From contig OY829326.1 of NCBI GenBank assembly GCA_963691655.1, positions 40,203,989 to 40,267,988 on the forward strand: 64,000 nt of DNA, written 5' to 3'. The notes under the pieces are model-generated. The model searched no databases, was not told the DNA's origin, and saw nothing but the letters and a program-made list of their open reading frames with translations. Source of the stretch: Toxonevra muliebris. Its lineage: Eukaryota; Arthropoda; Insecta; Diptera; Pallopteridae. A program made the position numbers and the translations under genes. Each line of letters starts with the position of its first letter. Positions within the stretch are counted from its first letter, which is position 1. Positions 1-12,696 of the stretch are shown here, piece by piece.

Positions 1-2040
1 TATGTATGTGTGCGTCCTTGTGTCATTGACAGGATATCATTATTGTAATCATTATGGTGTATCGGTGTGTCATAATCGTCAACAATAAAACAACAATAAC
101 AAAAAGAAAATATCATCAGATTCACATATAAACGAGGTGAAACGTCACAAGAAGATGTTGCTGTTGCTTTTGTTGTTGCTCTGATGTGCGAATAGGTAGT
201 GGAAATATTTCCAAAATAATTTGCAGACATTTATACACAGCCGACAATAATAATCATGAAGCAATAGCGGGAGCAGCTACTATGTATAGAATATACTATA
301 ATATTGTATGATATCGTATCGTAATGTGATTGCAAACAACAACAAAAAGAGTAACGAATTGTATCTGAAGCGTAATTGACTACGCGCTTGAACAGATGAC
401 AATATGCTACTAGCTGCTACTGTAAGCAACCAATATCAATTCCAATTCCAATACCAAAACGACAACAACAACGACAACGAGTATGACAAACGAAATGAAT
501 TGAATTCTGTTTCCTATCGATTTTTATACAAAAGACAAGCTGGCTTGGCTGGCTGAGTGTGTTCCATGTGGTGGGTGGAGGTGGGGAAGTCGGGTTGCTT
601 TAGCATCAACAACAACAACAACAGCAGCAGCAGCAATAATAACGACAAAAAGGAAAAATCACAAATTATAGGCTTTTCATAACGTTAACACAGGCATAAA
701 TATACTTTGTGTCATGAAGTAGAAAAAACTGCGATAAAAGATTATAAAATGTATTTCATGCGACAATGGGAAAGGGCAAGGGAAACCAACGTACACTGTT
801 CGTTGTACACTGTGTAGCACGGCATGAGCATAAGCGTGAGCGACATCTGTTTCAGACATCTTTTAATAAAATTTTCATCTTTATTACACCCACGATTGTT
901 TTATGCGTCCATTTTCCAGTTCCATGGAGCTGGGAGTACGAATGTTGTGCGACGTAAGTTGAATTTGCAGTTGGTCGCAGCAAACAGCAATAAGCAGCAA
1001 CGACTAAGACCGGAAGTATTTTTGTATCCCGTTGTTGTGATGGTGTCGGTCCTTTCACTGTGGGCGCTTTAAATGTAAGATGGTGCTGAAAATGTCAAGG
1101 AAGTAATTAGAATGAAACGTTTTTTCCATGCGACGACAAATTTGAGTGGGTTTCCTCAGTTTTTTTTTTGTAACACTTGCAGGTAGGTAGTAATGTCAAA
1201 GTATTAAGTTAATAATTAATTATATAAATGAGCTTAAATCCTTTTTTTTCTTAAGTTTTAATAACTGTAGATTTTAAGAATAAATGTATTTGTGATATAT
1301 AAGTACTAAATGGTGTTCAACTTAAAGCATGTGGAATATAAAATAGAATATGCTGATGCTGATTGTCATTATAAAGGGTGATTCCGTACCGATCAATATA
1401 AATGGAGGTTATAAGGAAGGTCAAAATACTCAAAATTCGTTTGAGTGGCGAACTTATTTTCACTCCCCTACGTGCTATAGAGGGTTAAAGATTTTTGGGT
1501 CCTGTTCCACTCCACCTGATTAGCTTATTACTCAATTACTTAGTAGTAATTTATGGGATCTTCATAAGGTATACATAGGCATTGACTTAGAAGTTGATAA
1601 ATTGTTTTTATTTTATTCAACCTTTGTATTGAAATTATATTTTCCGATAGTCTAATTGTCTGTACGAACGACATAAAGCTTTGATAATCACTTCAAGTTT
1701 TCCTGTTCTTGTGGAGTCAATGAAATAACAGTGACAGATGAAAAATGTTACAATATTTTTTATTGGTATATTTAAATCGTGTTTCTATTGAACACTACTC
1801 TTTTGTACTAGTATCAAAAATAATTTGTACGTCAAAGGTTTTACAAAAAAATTACAAAAAATAAAAGACTTTCACAACCTTTTGAACTGTCAAAAATATA
1901 AATAAAGGGATAATTACAAGCGCATTATTTTTTTTTTGAAAAAAAAAAATCGTTTAAATTATTATAAATCGTTTTGTTTTTATTAAATATGTTTATAAAA
2001 GATAGAAGAATATGAAAATCAAAATATTGCTTTAAAAGGG
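1..2040. other. non-coding AT-rich stretch
   Basis: No supportable gene. The stretch holds scattered CAA/CAG-type trinucleotide runs and a slightly more GC-rich patch near 540-600. The open frames at 677-1072 on both strands overlap each other and have no coding character. A T-run followed by an A-run (about 1928-1950) would fold as a simple hairpin. The string AAAGGGTGATT at about 1374 resembles the start of some insect DNA-transposon termini, but no partner end was found. Confidence 0.6.
605..636. repeat. CAA/CAG microsatellite
   Basis: Run of CAA units passing into CAG units and then AAT. This kind of opa-type repeat is common in fly non-coding DNA and in Gln/Asn-rich exons. No open frame around it looks coding. 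Confidence 0.85.
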
Positions 2041-2044
2041 TTAT

Positions 2045-3200
2045 CCAGTGGTTGTCTACAACTTTAATCTTCCGTAAAGGACAAGGAAAAATATATAGAA
2101 GCATGACATTTTTTAGGTTTCCACAGCCTCTTACAGAACCTCAAACTTTGCATAACGTTCAATGTTTAGAGTTGGTGGCTCTAAAGCCACTCCAATTTAA
2201 ATTAACAAATCTTCTTAAACAACCAACACCGAAAAAAGTTATTTGAAGTTATTTTTAGTTGATTTAACTCTTTTTGAGTTATAACAACTGCTGGTCTGAG
2301 TTAAAATGACTTTAAGGGCAATTTGAAATTAACTCTGAAATTTCATTAAATTGAAAATCTTTTCAAATACCTTTCTGTAAACAGTTAATATAGCTATGGA
2401 AAAGTAAATGAAACAACTGAGTCAAGATAATTTTTTTTCTAAGTCACCGAACTGGCTCATTTTATTAGGACAAGAAATTTTTTAAAGCATTTACTACCCA
2501 CCTTGGAATCTAACCTGAGACAGCTGGAACTCCAGTCTAGCACTCAATCATCAGGCCAAGGTTAAATTAAGTATCCGTGGAGTTATTTTTAAACCAAATT
2601 AGAGCCAACGCACAAAAAAAAGTTCGATCAAAATTTTCGATCAACTCTGAATGGAGTTGGTTCTACTCAGAAACAAAATCTACATAGTATATGCAATTTT
2701 TTTCAACTGAAGTACACCGACACAGAGTTTAATACACATAATTCAAGTTTTCTCAAAATGTGCTTTTTTCCGACAGTGAACGGAGACCAAAACCTTAAAA
2801 ATTTGCTTGGCTCGTTCGGTAGTTCATTACGAAAGACTAATGTGACTAATTTTTTATTAAAAGTTTAAATATTATTTTTTTTTTTTTTATATTAAAATAT
2901 CTGAAAATATTGTATTCTTATGTGAGAAATGAATAAAAATCTAACGAAAACCTCTTTTGGTTTAAGAACTTTTATTTGTTAATTGAACTATTTTTAATTT
3001 AAGCATTTCGAGTGGTTAATTGAACCTTTTTGATGGTTGAATCACCATTTTACAGAGTTGGTATAACTTTTTTAACACATAAAATTTAATTTTCAATGTA
3101 ATTCTTGTTGGTGTTGACTCCTCAAAATTATAGCTCATTCCTTAGATATAATCTAAAGGAGGTGGAATTACTCTTTTCTGGGTTAACTAAAAATGATTAA
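2045..3200. repeat. decayed repeat rich in AACTC/GAGTT dyads
   Basis: The stretch carries many short inverted repeats built on AACTC and GAGTT. Examples are GTGGCT-ctaa-AGCCAC near 2175, AACTC-ttttt-GAGTT near 2265 and CAACTC-tgaatg-GAGTTG near 2642. GTTAATTGAAC recurs near 2977 and 3015. A tRNA-like segment lies inside at about 2500-2570 (minus strand). The density of one motif suggests an old mobile element or satellite remnant. No terminal repeats were found, so the limits are approximate. Confidence 0.35.
2500..2572 (-). repeat. possible tRNA-derived SINE head
   Basis: Read on the minus strand, TGGCCTGATGATTGAG resembles a pol III A box and GGTTAGATTCC resembles a B box, separated by about 30 bases as in tRNA. 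The stems do not pair well enough for a functional tRNA. It differs from the two SINE families elsewhere in the window. It may be an older SINE or a tRNA pseudogene. Confidence 0.3.
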
Positions 3201-3210
3201 CGAAGGGATT

Positions 3211-4979
3211 TTTTTGAATGAAGTGCAATAAAAAAACTCCATAATTTTAAATTTTATATCTATATTTTTAAAACTCGATAATTCAAAACCTCTACAATTC
3301 TAAGAATTTGCATAACCCTTAAGATTCGATTTATTAAGACTCTTCTGTATTAAAACAAAGTATCGTTACATCAGTAAGATTGTTCCAATATTCTGAATTT
3401 CTTTAACCCTAATGAAATGAATTGAAAATGAATTTTGTAATTAAAATTAAATAATAATATTTGCATAGCAAAATGACAGTTGCAATTATTGCATGAAGTA
3501 AACGATACTATGAAAATAAATACTTACATATATATGCATATGGGATTTCCATTTGTATATTGATATTCGCATATTTATTTGTAACTTTATGCATTAACAA
3601 CAAACAACCCTTTACAAAATTCTGATAGGAAATGTCAATCATTTTATGCTTAGCTACATAACAAAATATGAATGTCAAAGTTTTAATTAATGTGGTAACC
3701 CTAAAAATTATGCAAACGTACCTATGTAGTATAGATATGAATGTATACAGATATGAATATTTCAATATATTTTCAAATATTGCCAAAGTAAATAATAAAA
3801 TTAAATAATTTCATTTGTAATTAGATTTTTTATGTACAATAAGAATAACAAATGTAAAATAGTAAATTGGAAACTTCAAAATCATAAATAGGAAGAAAAG
3901 CCTAAAGCTTAAAATTTTGACTAGCTTCAAATTGCTCTTTTTTTCATTGTAAATGTAAAAGTAAAAGCAATTAACGCAATGTCGATTATTCGTAAAAATG
4001 TAAGAGTTACAAAATTCCAATTCATTTACTGACAGTTCGAATGTGGTAAAAAAACAGACAGCAGCAAAAACAGACAAAAATAAAAAAAAATACAAGACCG
4101 TTATTTTTTTTTTAAATTTAAAATTTTTCTATTTAAATCTTTGAAAAGAAAGAACTCGAGTGAAAATTCAAATCTTTTCACAAAATATTCGGAAATAGTG
4201 AATAAAAATTAATAATTCAGTGAATCCATTAATTGCTCTACTACTTTCAAAAGAAAAGCATTTATTGCACAAATCAGTGATATTTTAAATGCGCTTTGGT
4301 ATAGAGAGTTTGAATTTTAATCTCATTGTGCGTAATCAAAGACACGTGACCATAACTGATTTGTTTTTATTGAAAACAATAAAAAAGAATATTGCAAATT
4401 GAAATCAATGTCATTGCACCCCTTTTTTCCTACACTGACATCATATTAGCAGCTAATTTCCTTAGCGTTTTTAGTGAAGGAGAGGTGGAGGGTGATAAAG
4501 ATACCATAGCCAAAATGGTTGTGGGCATTATTCAAAAGCAAATGCTTTGCATACATTTGAGCACAATATGTTGCAGGACTTAGTTAACTAAGCGTTAAAT
4601 TTTAGATATCAGAACTTAATTTGTGATGCAGTGAGACAAATTCACTTGAAAATAAAATGAACTTAGCGTATAAATAGTTAAGGGTTGAAAATTCACAAAT
4701 CCTGTGTGGCGTTTTTATTATTATTACATATATTTTATTATTAGATTTAATGTGGTAGGCGTGAAATATTTATATTCTTAATTTAATATTAGAAGAAGAA
4801 TTTTAATATTTGGCTTATCTACTCACATCGGGATATATTAGTACTGAATTTAGGCAGTCAAGTCGGTCTGAAATTTTGAAAATCTTGTACTTATCCCAAA
4901 TATAATCGCTTTGGTAGTAGACAGCAATATTTTGAATAGTGGTCTTATGATTTGCAAGTAAAAAGTCAAAAGTGAAATA
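3211..4979. other. non-coding AT-rich stretch
   Basis: Only short A/T-biased open frames on both strands, rich in Phe, Ile, Lys and Asn as expected by chance in such DNA. No terminal repeats, RNA gene or tandem array recognised. Confidence 0.6.
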
Positions 4980-6543
4980 CAGTCAAACCTGCTAATTGCG
5001 ACTATCTGTAATTGGGACACCTCTTAATCGAACCGTACTATCAATTTTTTTTTTTTTTTTTTGATTTAGAAGAAATCCCCTTGCTTTTTAGGCCACCGTC
5101 AAATCGGGTCATGGACCGCGCTTTTGACAATATTTTTAGAACCTTTTTAATCAGACCGAAAAGTTTTTTTTATTAAAAAATTTAAGTGATTAGTGCCGTC
5201 GACGAGAAATGTCTTTGAAACAAGTAAAACTCAAATATCAAATCGTGTGCATTATTTATTGGCATTGATTCACTTGCTTTTAAGTCAGTTTACCCTTGCA
5301 CTCAACAATATTTTCCAATATCAAGGATAGGGTAGCTAGATTTTTGAACCGCGAAATCAGTACATTAGACGTTGGAAAGCAGTGAAAATCAGTACAAATC
5401 AGTACAGTTTTTATGCTTTTATTACCTAGTAATTTCAATGTAATATAGTGATATAAACGTCCTTAAACTTTTCTCCGATTTTGTGTGTTCATTTTACGTT
5501 TTTTTTCTTCGTCAGTAGATAATGTTGATTACGTATCAGTTTCCATATTTAGAGGATTGTGAGAGCTGAAGACAGTTATCAAATTCAATTAATAACAAAT
5601 TCCTTTCACTCATTTGAAAACTTACTTTAACCGACTTTTCTTCAAGAAAATATTTATTTTTTCCTCTCGATAGCAGCAACGTGAACAATCAGAATAAGAA
5701 ACAAAACTGTCTGCAAAAACGATTTTAAGACCATTAAAGCTAAGCACAAAAGTTCTTAAGATATTAATTTGAAAAAACAGTACAAAATACAAAAATCAGT
5801 ACTGATTTCGAGATTTGAACAAATTTGTATTTAAAAGAAAAATTAGGACATGTCCTGATCAAATCAGTGCGTCTGGCTACCCTTAACGAGATGGTATTAC
5901 AACACAAAACAAAAATTACACAGTAAAACAAAATGAAACTTTTTAAATAGTGTCTGAGATGTGTTCTAATTTTTCTCCAGTATTTTTAGCCGCTGATCAC
6001 GAATCTGTATAGAACATGTAGAAAAGCAAAAAATGAAAAACAAGAAAATGAAATTTTTAACCATGAACACATCAAATCTTATCAAATTTTCTAAAACCGA
6101 AGATTTAAGAATATACATGAAACCTGACCTGATCTGCGGATACTATTTTGTAATTGTACAGCGCTCAATCAATAAATATTTTCAATTTTACGGCATCAAA
6201 CGGGAGGCTAGAAGCATTTAAAACCAGGCATAACATCGTCTTCAATTTAACAGGAGAATCTTAAAATTTCGGAATATTCGGAACCCTTTTGGGACTTGAA
6301 GATATTATCTGATTTCAAAAAATGTTTTCTCCTTATATTAGTTCAGATGAGTGAAAACTTTACTGTGCTGTCACTTTTCGATTTGATGCCATTCATGGCT
6401 ATTTAATGTTTCTCAAAAATATGCTTCTTTATTTGAGTCACATGAATAAGTGCTTAACATTATTAAAAATGATTTATGTTTTAAAAAATAAAACCTTAAA
6501 GATCGGACCGTCTATGCTTGGTCTCGATTAGCAGGTTTGACTC
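4980..6543. mobile_element. pogo-like non-autonomous DNA transposon
   Basis: The left end CAGTCAAACCTGCTAATTG (from 4980) and the reverse complement of the right end, GAGTCAAACCTGCTAATCG (ending 6543), match at 17 of 19 positions. Each is flanked outside by TA (4978-4979 and 6544-6545), the target duplication of the Tc1/mariner/pogo superfamily. CAGTCAAACCTG-type ends are typical of pogo/Tigger elements. The inner left end repeats related text (GACACCTCTTAATCGAAC), as pogo-like ends often do. At 1564 bp and without a recognisable DDE transposase it is an internally deleted or degenerate copy. A second inverted-repeat element lies within it at 5329-5883. Confidence 0.7.
5329..5883. mobile_element. 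nested MITE-like element with AATCAGTAC repeats
   Basis: The ends AGGGTAGCTAGA (5329-5340) and TCTGGCTACCCT (5872-5883) are inverted repeats with one mismatch. Inside both ends the motif AATCAGTAC recurs (near 5355, 5390, 5400, 5793; a variant near 5863), a subterminal-repeat pattern seen in several DNA transposon families. No target duplication is evident, so the superfamily is open. It lies inside the pogo-like element 4980-6543 and so was probably inserted later. Confidence 0.55.
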
Positions 6544-7218
6544 TACATATTTATTTTGAAATTCTTGTAAGATCAAAATTACATAGAACAGTATTATGGA
6601 CCAATATATTTTTTAAATTGTTTGAGGTTCTGTGTTCTGAGTAGGACATGTTGCAAGTAATTTATCCAAGACACGTATTGAGGGGTTAAGTAATAACTCT
6701 ATTTCCAAAAATTTGCGGAAATAGATTAATTACCACAGTCGCTAGACCCAAACTGTATAAAAACTAATTTGGAAATAGTCATCTGTAAAATAATGGTAGA
6801 TTCCAGGTGAGGAAATCACTGCCAGGCCTCAAGTTTAATTACACTCAGATTTTATTCAATAAGATTTATTAGTAAAATATTTTACACAATTACATAAATA
6901 ACACAATAAATGAGAGCGGAGATGAGTATCAAATATTAAACGCGCAACAAAAGGTCGGACTAGTTTAATTTAGATGATTTAAGAACAAAGAATAATAACG
7001 ATTTCACGAGTGCACGCAGATGAGAAAAAACGAAAATGCCGGAAGTGTCATTTTTTTGTCTCCTCTTTCAATTCTTATTCCACCTGTCCGAAAGTATGCA
7101 ATTTTGCAACACTTTTCAAAATGAGTTGGTGCTGATTGCAGAGATGCATTTCAATATCAAAATTAATGTAAACATTGAGCACCATCTGTAGAATCGACAA
7201 AGAAACGGGAGAAACTTA
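6544..7218. other. non-coding stretch with a small hairpin
   Basis: No gene. CTATTTCC and GGAAATAG around 6699-6725 form an 8-bp stem with a 10-base loop. Nothing else recognised. Confidence 0.5.
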
Positions 7219-7330
7219 TGCCTGATTTTCACTATGTCAAATTCAATCAAATTTGCCAGCATGTTGGCAAATTTCATATGGGAAATTTTCTCTCTTTGAT
7301 AGCAAATATGACATTGTGAAAACCAAGCAT
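7219..7330. mobile_element. 112-bp hairpin MITE
   Basis: The left end TGCCTGATTTTCACTATGTC and the reverse complement of the right end, TGCTTGGTTTTCACAATGTC, match at 17 of 20 positions. The arms continue inward in weaker form to a central CAAATTTGCC/TTGGCAAATTT dyad, so nearly the whole unit can fold. TA lies directly outside each end (7217-7218, 7331-7332). No coding capacity. The flanking TA suggests mobilisation by a Tc1/mariner-type transposase. Confidence 0.7.
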
Positions 7331-7590
7331 TAGATGATTTCTTTCTATAAAGAAAGTTTCAATCCGCTTCATTTGATTCGAGTAAAATATCGAATTATTC
7401 GATTTTTAATAAGTTTTTAGATTAGTTTATTTATTTTGGAGGAAGAAAGTGGTTTATTTTTTCGCCCCTTTAAATTGTTTTTTTTTTTAGTCATAACCTT
7501 GATTAATATATATAAAACTTTCATAGGTAAGGGAGGGTTTTAACCCCAAAACTCTCTTTGGATCAGGTAGTGATCATACCCATACGATGT

Positions 7591-7625
7591 ATATACAGTG
7601 CAGGCAGAAAGTTTGGAAACCCCTA
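7591..7625 (+). mobile_element. orphan Tc1-like terminal sequence
   Basis: TATACAGTGCAGGCAGAAAG followed by TTTGGAAACCCC has the form of a Tc1-family left terminus (TA target, then CAGTG and a purine-rich inner repeat). No matching right end or transposase was found downstream, so it is an isolated or truncated end. Confidence 0.4.
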
Positions 7626-10545
7626 CGAAAAAAATTCAGTTTGTCGTAATTATTGCGTAATATCTCGAAAAGCCAAGCCACTTATGAAACAAATGCTTAT
7701 ATTTTTAAGAGTATATTGCGTCTTCGTTTCGAAAAATATTAGTCAATTAACAATATCATAAAAAAAAAAAACAAGTAATCAAAAAAGTAGAATTTTTCAT
7801 CACTCAAAGAAAATGGCCCATCTGTTATTAAACTAAAATTAATGCTACAACACTTTTTTAAAAAATGTTTTAAGGTTTCTTACATAATATTTTATTTGCA
7901 TTCAATGATTTAAATCCATTTGGAATAGATTTAACCAAGTTTTCATATATTTGTGGCAAATTTTACCTTAATAAAATTGGTTTATTTTATGAAAAGCTCC
8001 AAAATATTCCAGCTCATTTTGGAAAAAAAAGTCTTTTGTATGAGAAAATTTTTAATGAAGGCCTTCTTATAATTTTTATAAGTTTTTCAAAAAAATTCAG
8101 CTCACAACAGCTTATCGACAAAGCAGAAATATTTAGCAAATTATCATAAAATAAACTAAGGATAATTTTTAGGAGGGGTAGCACCAACTTGTTTGTATAT
8201 TTGGGACTTAAGCAACCTTAATATACATAAGCTTGATATCTGTCCTAATTCACATATGATAATATTTCATATTTTTCACGTTTTAGTGGAAACTCCAAAA
8301 ACATTTATACAAATTGTCATGTCAATCCTTTGAGGGTATATGAAAAATCTCAACAAACACAGAACTTTATACTCTTACTTGTGAAGTAAATAATATTAAA
8401 TATAAAAATGCTCATTTAAATTGATTACTATAAATTTATCATTTCAATTTTTTCAAACTCTAATTTATTATCAATAATTTTGACTAATGACTTTATATAC
8501 AATGGAACAACAATTCAGCAATACACATTCATTGTATGAATTAGAGAATATTTGGGGTTCATAAATTTTCATTTTATTAACACTTGAATTGTTGCTGAAA
8601 TTTGTCAAACATTTCGTTGCTTTCGTTTTCAAAATAAAGTGAAATTAATTAAACTTGTTCAGCGTGTCGTATACAAACAACAACAACAACAATCAGAACA
8701 AAAACAATAATGCTGCATGTCAACCTCATAAGCACTAAGCGTAGGTAAAAGAGGAAGTTAGAGTAGATGTTACATGTTTGATTGTGTCCTTTAGAATTAG
8801 TTCACACGTTCAATTTGTACATTGTAACAGATTGTTTCTTTTTCCGCCTTTAAGATTTACATTGTTATTGTTGTTGGATGCAACAGACGTTTTCCACATA
8901 TCCCTTGGTTATAATTGCACGCACACATTCACATATTTTGATTCTTGTAAGTGTGAGTGTATCTTTGAAAGCAATCCACGGAACATACGTGAGTGCGTGT
9001 CTGTGTAGAGAAAATCATTTTTCGTTGTCGCGCCTTTTTATTGTATACATTTTTGCTAAATTACCTTCAACTTCTGAGGTAACATCAGTTTTGCCATATC
9101 AACATCAACCCTAAAATATATGTTGCAAACACATTCACATCTCTCCTTTAGTTCTGTTTTTGTTTAAATGTGTATCTGTCAAAAGGATTCATTTCTGGCC
9201 CCCTCTCCATTGTGACGCTTCACATTTTCTCTAATTTTATTAATCATAACATCATAACAACAAATTTATGGTGTTTGACCCTTTTTCTGCGAGCTCGAAT
9301 TCAAGCTCATCATGTTATAACTTTGATATTCAAGATTTATTGTATGATTTCATTAAAAGTTGTTGGTTGCATGTCCTTTTCGACGACGACGACGAATCTC
9401 ATATTTGTATGCATATGTATAAATATTAAATTTATTGATAAAATTTAGATTTTATTTGACTTTTGTTTTGTGTTTTATTTTTGTTTTTGTTTTACAGCCC
9501 AGTAAATGTTTTCACTCTTCTATTATAATTATTATAATTTTGTTTTTGTGAATTTTATCTGAGTCAAAATAAAAAGCGAGCGCTCTCCATTTTACAGTTG
9601 GCTTCCTGTGCTCCATCATGCATAAATCTGTGAAATATCATCATGTCCGTTAAAAATAATAAAAAATAAAAAATGTACAAAGGAAAAATATTTTGTTAAT
9701 GTTTTTATTGCTTCGTATACTTTTATCCATATGTACATGCATACATACTACACTCAAATAAAAAAGTATATTAAACCACTGTACAAATAAGAAACATCAG
9801 CCAACATTAAATATATTTTTGTCAACTTTATATATATATATTTTTGCCTTTTTAAAAAATTACATTTTAAACCATTACTAGGGTCCACAGATTCACAGAG
9901 GGGTAATACGTTTCAAAAACATTTTTTTCTTAATATTTTACTATAAATTATTAAACATTAGAAGCGGAAATGTTCTATAAAAAGAAATTGAGCAATTTTA
10001 TAGTTTTTGATTAATTTTCAAGTTTATAAACTGATATTACAATGTAAAACGGATTGTAATCAATTTGAACGTTTTAATGTAAATACAATAGGAAACATAT
10101 TAATGTGACATTTTTTACTATAAAATTAACATTAAATCTACATCGAAAATGGCATTACAAAATATGAATTCTACATAGCTTTTTTTTTGAGTGAACCCAT
10201 TGCACCTACATTACATACATATTTGCATACACAAATATTCGTATACACTGGAAAATTATTCAACTGTATATACTAAAACGAAATTTGTTGTTGCTATAGC
10301 TGTAGCCAAAAAGGCTTACTTCACAATACATAGGTTGTTGAAAAGTCAAGACTACTGCATTCTATGCACAGGAGTAATATTGTGGCACAATAGTCCACAG
10401 AGGATCTAGTTCTGGCTTTTACATCTTCTCCTGTTGTACGTGGTATATTTGTACTTGAATATAGGGACTGAAAGTGCAAAGAAGTAAAAAAAATTTAAAA
10501 ACTCAAAAGTTACATAAGGTTGAATCACTCGGTGAATGAGATTCT
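7626..10545. other. non-coding AT-rich stretch
   Basis: No gene recognised. It holds short microsatellites: CAA units near 8677-8692, CGA units near 9382, and TA near 9829-9842. The overlapping frames at 8778-9114 and 9170-9448 are low-complexity and unconvincing. Confidence 0.55.
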
Positions 10546-10549
10546 TCTT

Positions 10550-10830
10550 CTTCCTTTATCGCACAATATTCCATGGAGATTCCTAACCTAGTTTTTCTGC
10601 ATCCATTTATGTTGTGTGAGTTATAGTTGTACTCTAGTGAAAGAGACTTCCAGTTTTAAGCCGATCCAAACGACAAAGTAAAAAACTTTCCTTATGCTAT
10701 TTTTAGTCTAGGCATTGCCAGCCAAGAGGTGGTGCCGTGTAGAAAACTTTTATTTTCTATTTTGATTTTTTGACAGTACCGAATATTGAACTCGGACACC
10801 CAACAATACAGAGTTATGTAAGACATGGTA
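10550..10830 (-). mobile_element. tRNA-derived SINE, subfamily B
   Basis: On the minus strand this is collinear with the SINE at 20035-20340. Both share a long middle section (TCAAAAAATCAAAATAGAAA, then TCTACACGGCACCACCTCTT), the core beginning CTGGCAATG, and the tail ACTCACACAACATAAATGGA. The tRNA-like head is near 10790-10830 with a B-box-like GAGTTCAATATTC. The 3' end passes into GAAGAAGAA near 10545-10552. The core is more diverged than in the 20-kb copy, so this is an older insertion. Ends are good to about 15 bases. Confidence 0.75.
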
Positions 10831-12690
10831 AGTTAAAATTTGCAGGGAAAAATGTTGGACTCAAAATCAATATATTGAAAGTAATTATGCAAATAATAAT
10901 AATTTTTCCAAGCTAATCGTTTAAATCAGAAATCACACAGCCACATTCGTGATAAATATTTCTTAACAAGCACGTTGGTTTAGCTACTTGGAGACATTCT
11001 TTAAAATTGGTTAAAATCCCAGCTCAATATCTTCCTAAAAATTTTAGGCACTTTTAGGGATTGGCATTCTTTTCCATGAAATTAAGTTTTAAGGTTCGGT
11101 ACCGATATAACCAACTAAGGACTAGTAGCAATTTGCTAGAACTGTTCAAAATATTGTAGGGACTGAGAAGTATCGTAGTAGAGGTAAAAACTCTTTTCTA
11201 AATATTCTAAACGAATTTTGGGCCAGTTTGGAAAATTTTTGAGTTTTCGTTATTTAAATTTTTCTAAGAGCTTGGATTCTATCAATTGTGAAAACAATTT
11301 TGTACCACGCAATAACCGAAAGTGGTTTTTACATACATATGGATTAGTCATTATATTGCGTCTATTTTTGGTCAATATATGCTTCTGCCGTTTTCGACCT
11401 CTTGTATAATAGGTTTTGTATGTAAATACACCATTCCAAGTAAAAATTATTATTTATCTGACTTCATTTCATGTCTACAATTATTAAAACTTTAATTTTG
11501 TTTGCCTTTTTTTTGCCACATTTTTTTATATGTGTCTTAATTTTTTTTTTTTTTTTGTAAGTTTTGTTCTTAAAAATTTAATTTCGGGTTTCGAATGAGT
11601 TCGAAGTTGTCCTTTTGTGACCTTCTTGTGTCATGCTTCTCAATTATTTGAATGAATATTCACTTGCTTTTCTAGCACTTTTTCTTATAAGGACAATATG
11701 ATTGAAACGGGCCATCCTTGAATTTTAGCAAATAAACTAATGCTAAACTGGATCGTTAAAAAGGATATTCGATAACCATGTAGTTTCTAAGAACTCGTCA
11801 GCTGCTTTAGAATAACACCAAAAATATACCTGCTAGAATATATTTTCTATGAAAAATTTTTCAATTTTTAACATTCCAATTTCTAGCATAGCAATTAAGA
11901 AACCATTATAATAAATGTAAATAAGAACTTTGCTTGAAACTATTTATGGCAATTGACAAAAACATTTCCTAGAATTTACCTTAACGTATTATTTTGCATG
12001 TAATACATTTTTTTTTTCACAGCAAATGTAAATTAAATTTTAATATATGTATATTTTCAAATACTACATGCCCATACACATTTATAAAATTTAAAAAATG
12101 TTGTGTTAAAATACCTACCATTTAAGTGTATGTTTGCAATTTGAATAATTGTTTAACAAATTGAATTAACGAACATCTATAAATATAAACAATAAAGTTT
12201 TTATATTTTAAATTAATTTATTCGCCAGTTTTTATTATGTTATGTTCATTAATACATACATATATCTATATGAATAATTTTGATTCATTTAACACTGATG
12301 GCGTTGATTGCATTGCATGCCACATACACACCAATATACAAACACACACATTACTACGAATACATACGCATTGTGGTCAACATACTGTAAAATGACATGA
12401 ACGAGGCTTATTAACGACAAATTACTTAATTAATTACCAATAAAACCAAAATTGCATTAATTTATGCGGTTTGTTTTAATTGGTTGTTGTTGTTATTATT
12501 ATTGTTATTGTTGTTACATGTACATATCATGTATGTATGTTAGTGTTGAAATTTGTGCATCTACATATGTGTATGGAAGCGAAACTACGTAATTTGATTA
12601 CACAGTTTTAAATTTTTGATTAGTATAAACGCATCCTGTTAAGCACATTCTAATTGTGCATGTTGTATTTGACCGTTATATCCGTGTTGC
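10831..12690. other. non-coding AT-rich stretch
   Basis: No gene, RNA gene or element recognised. Poly-T runs occur near 11541-11556 and 12010. Confidence 0.55.
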
Positions 12691-12696
12691 AATTAA

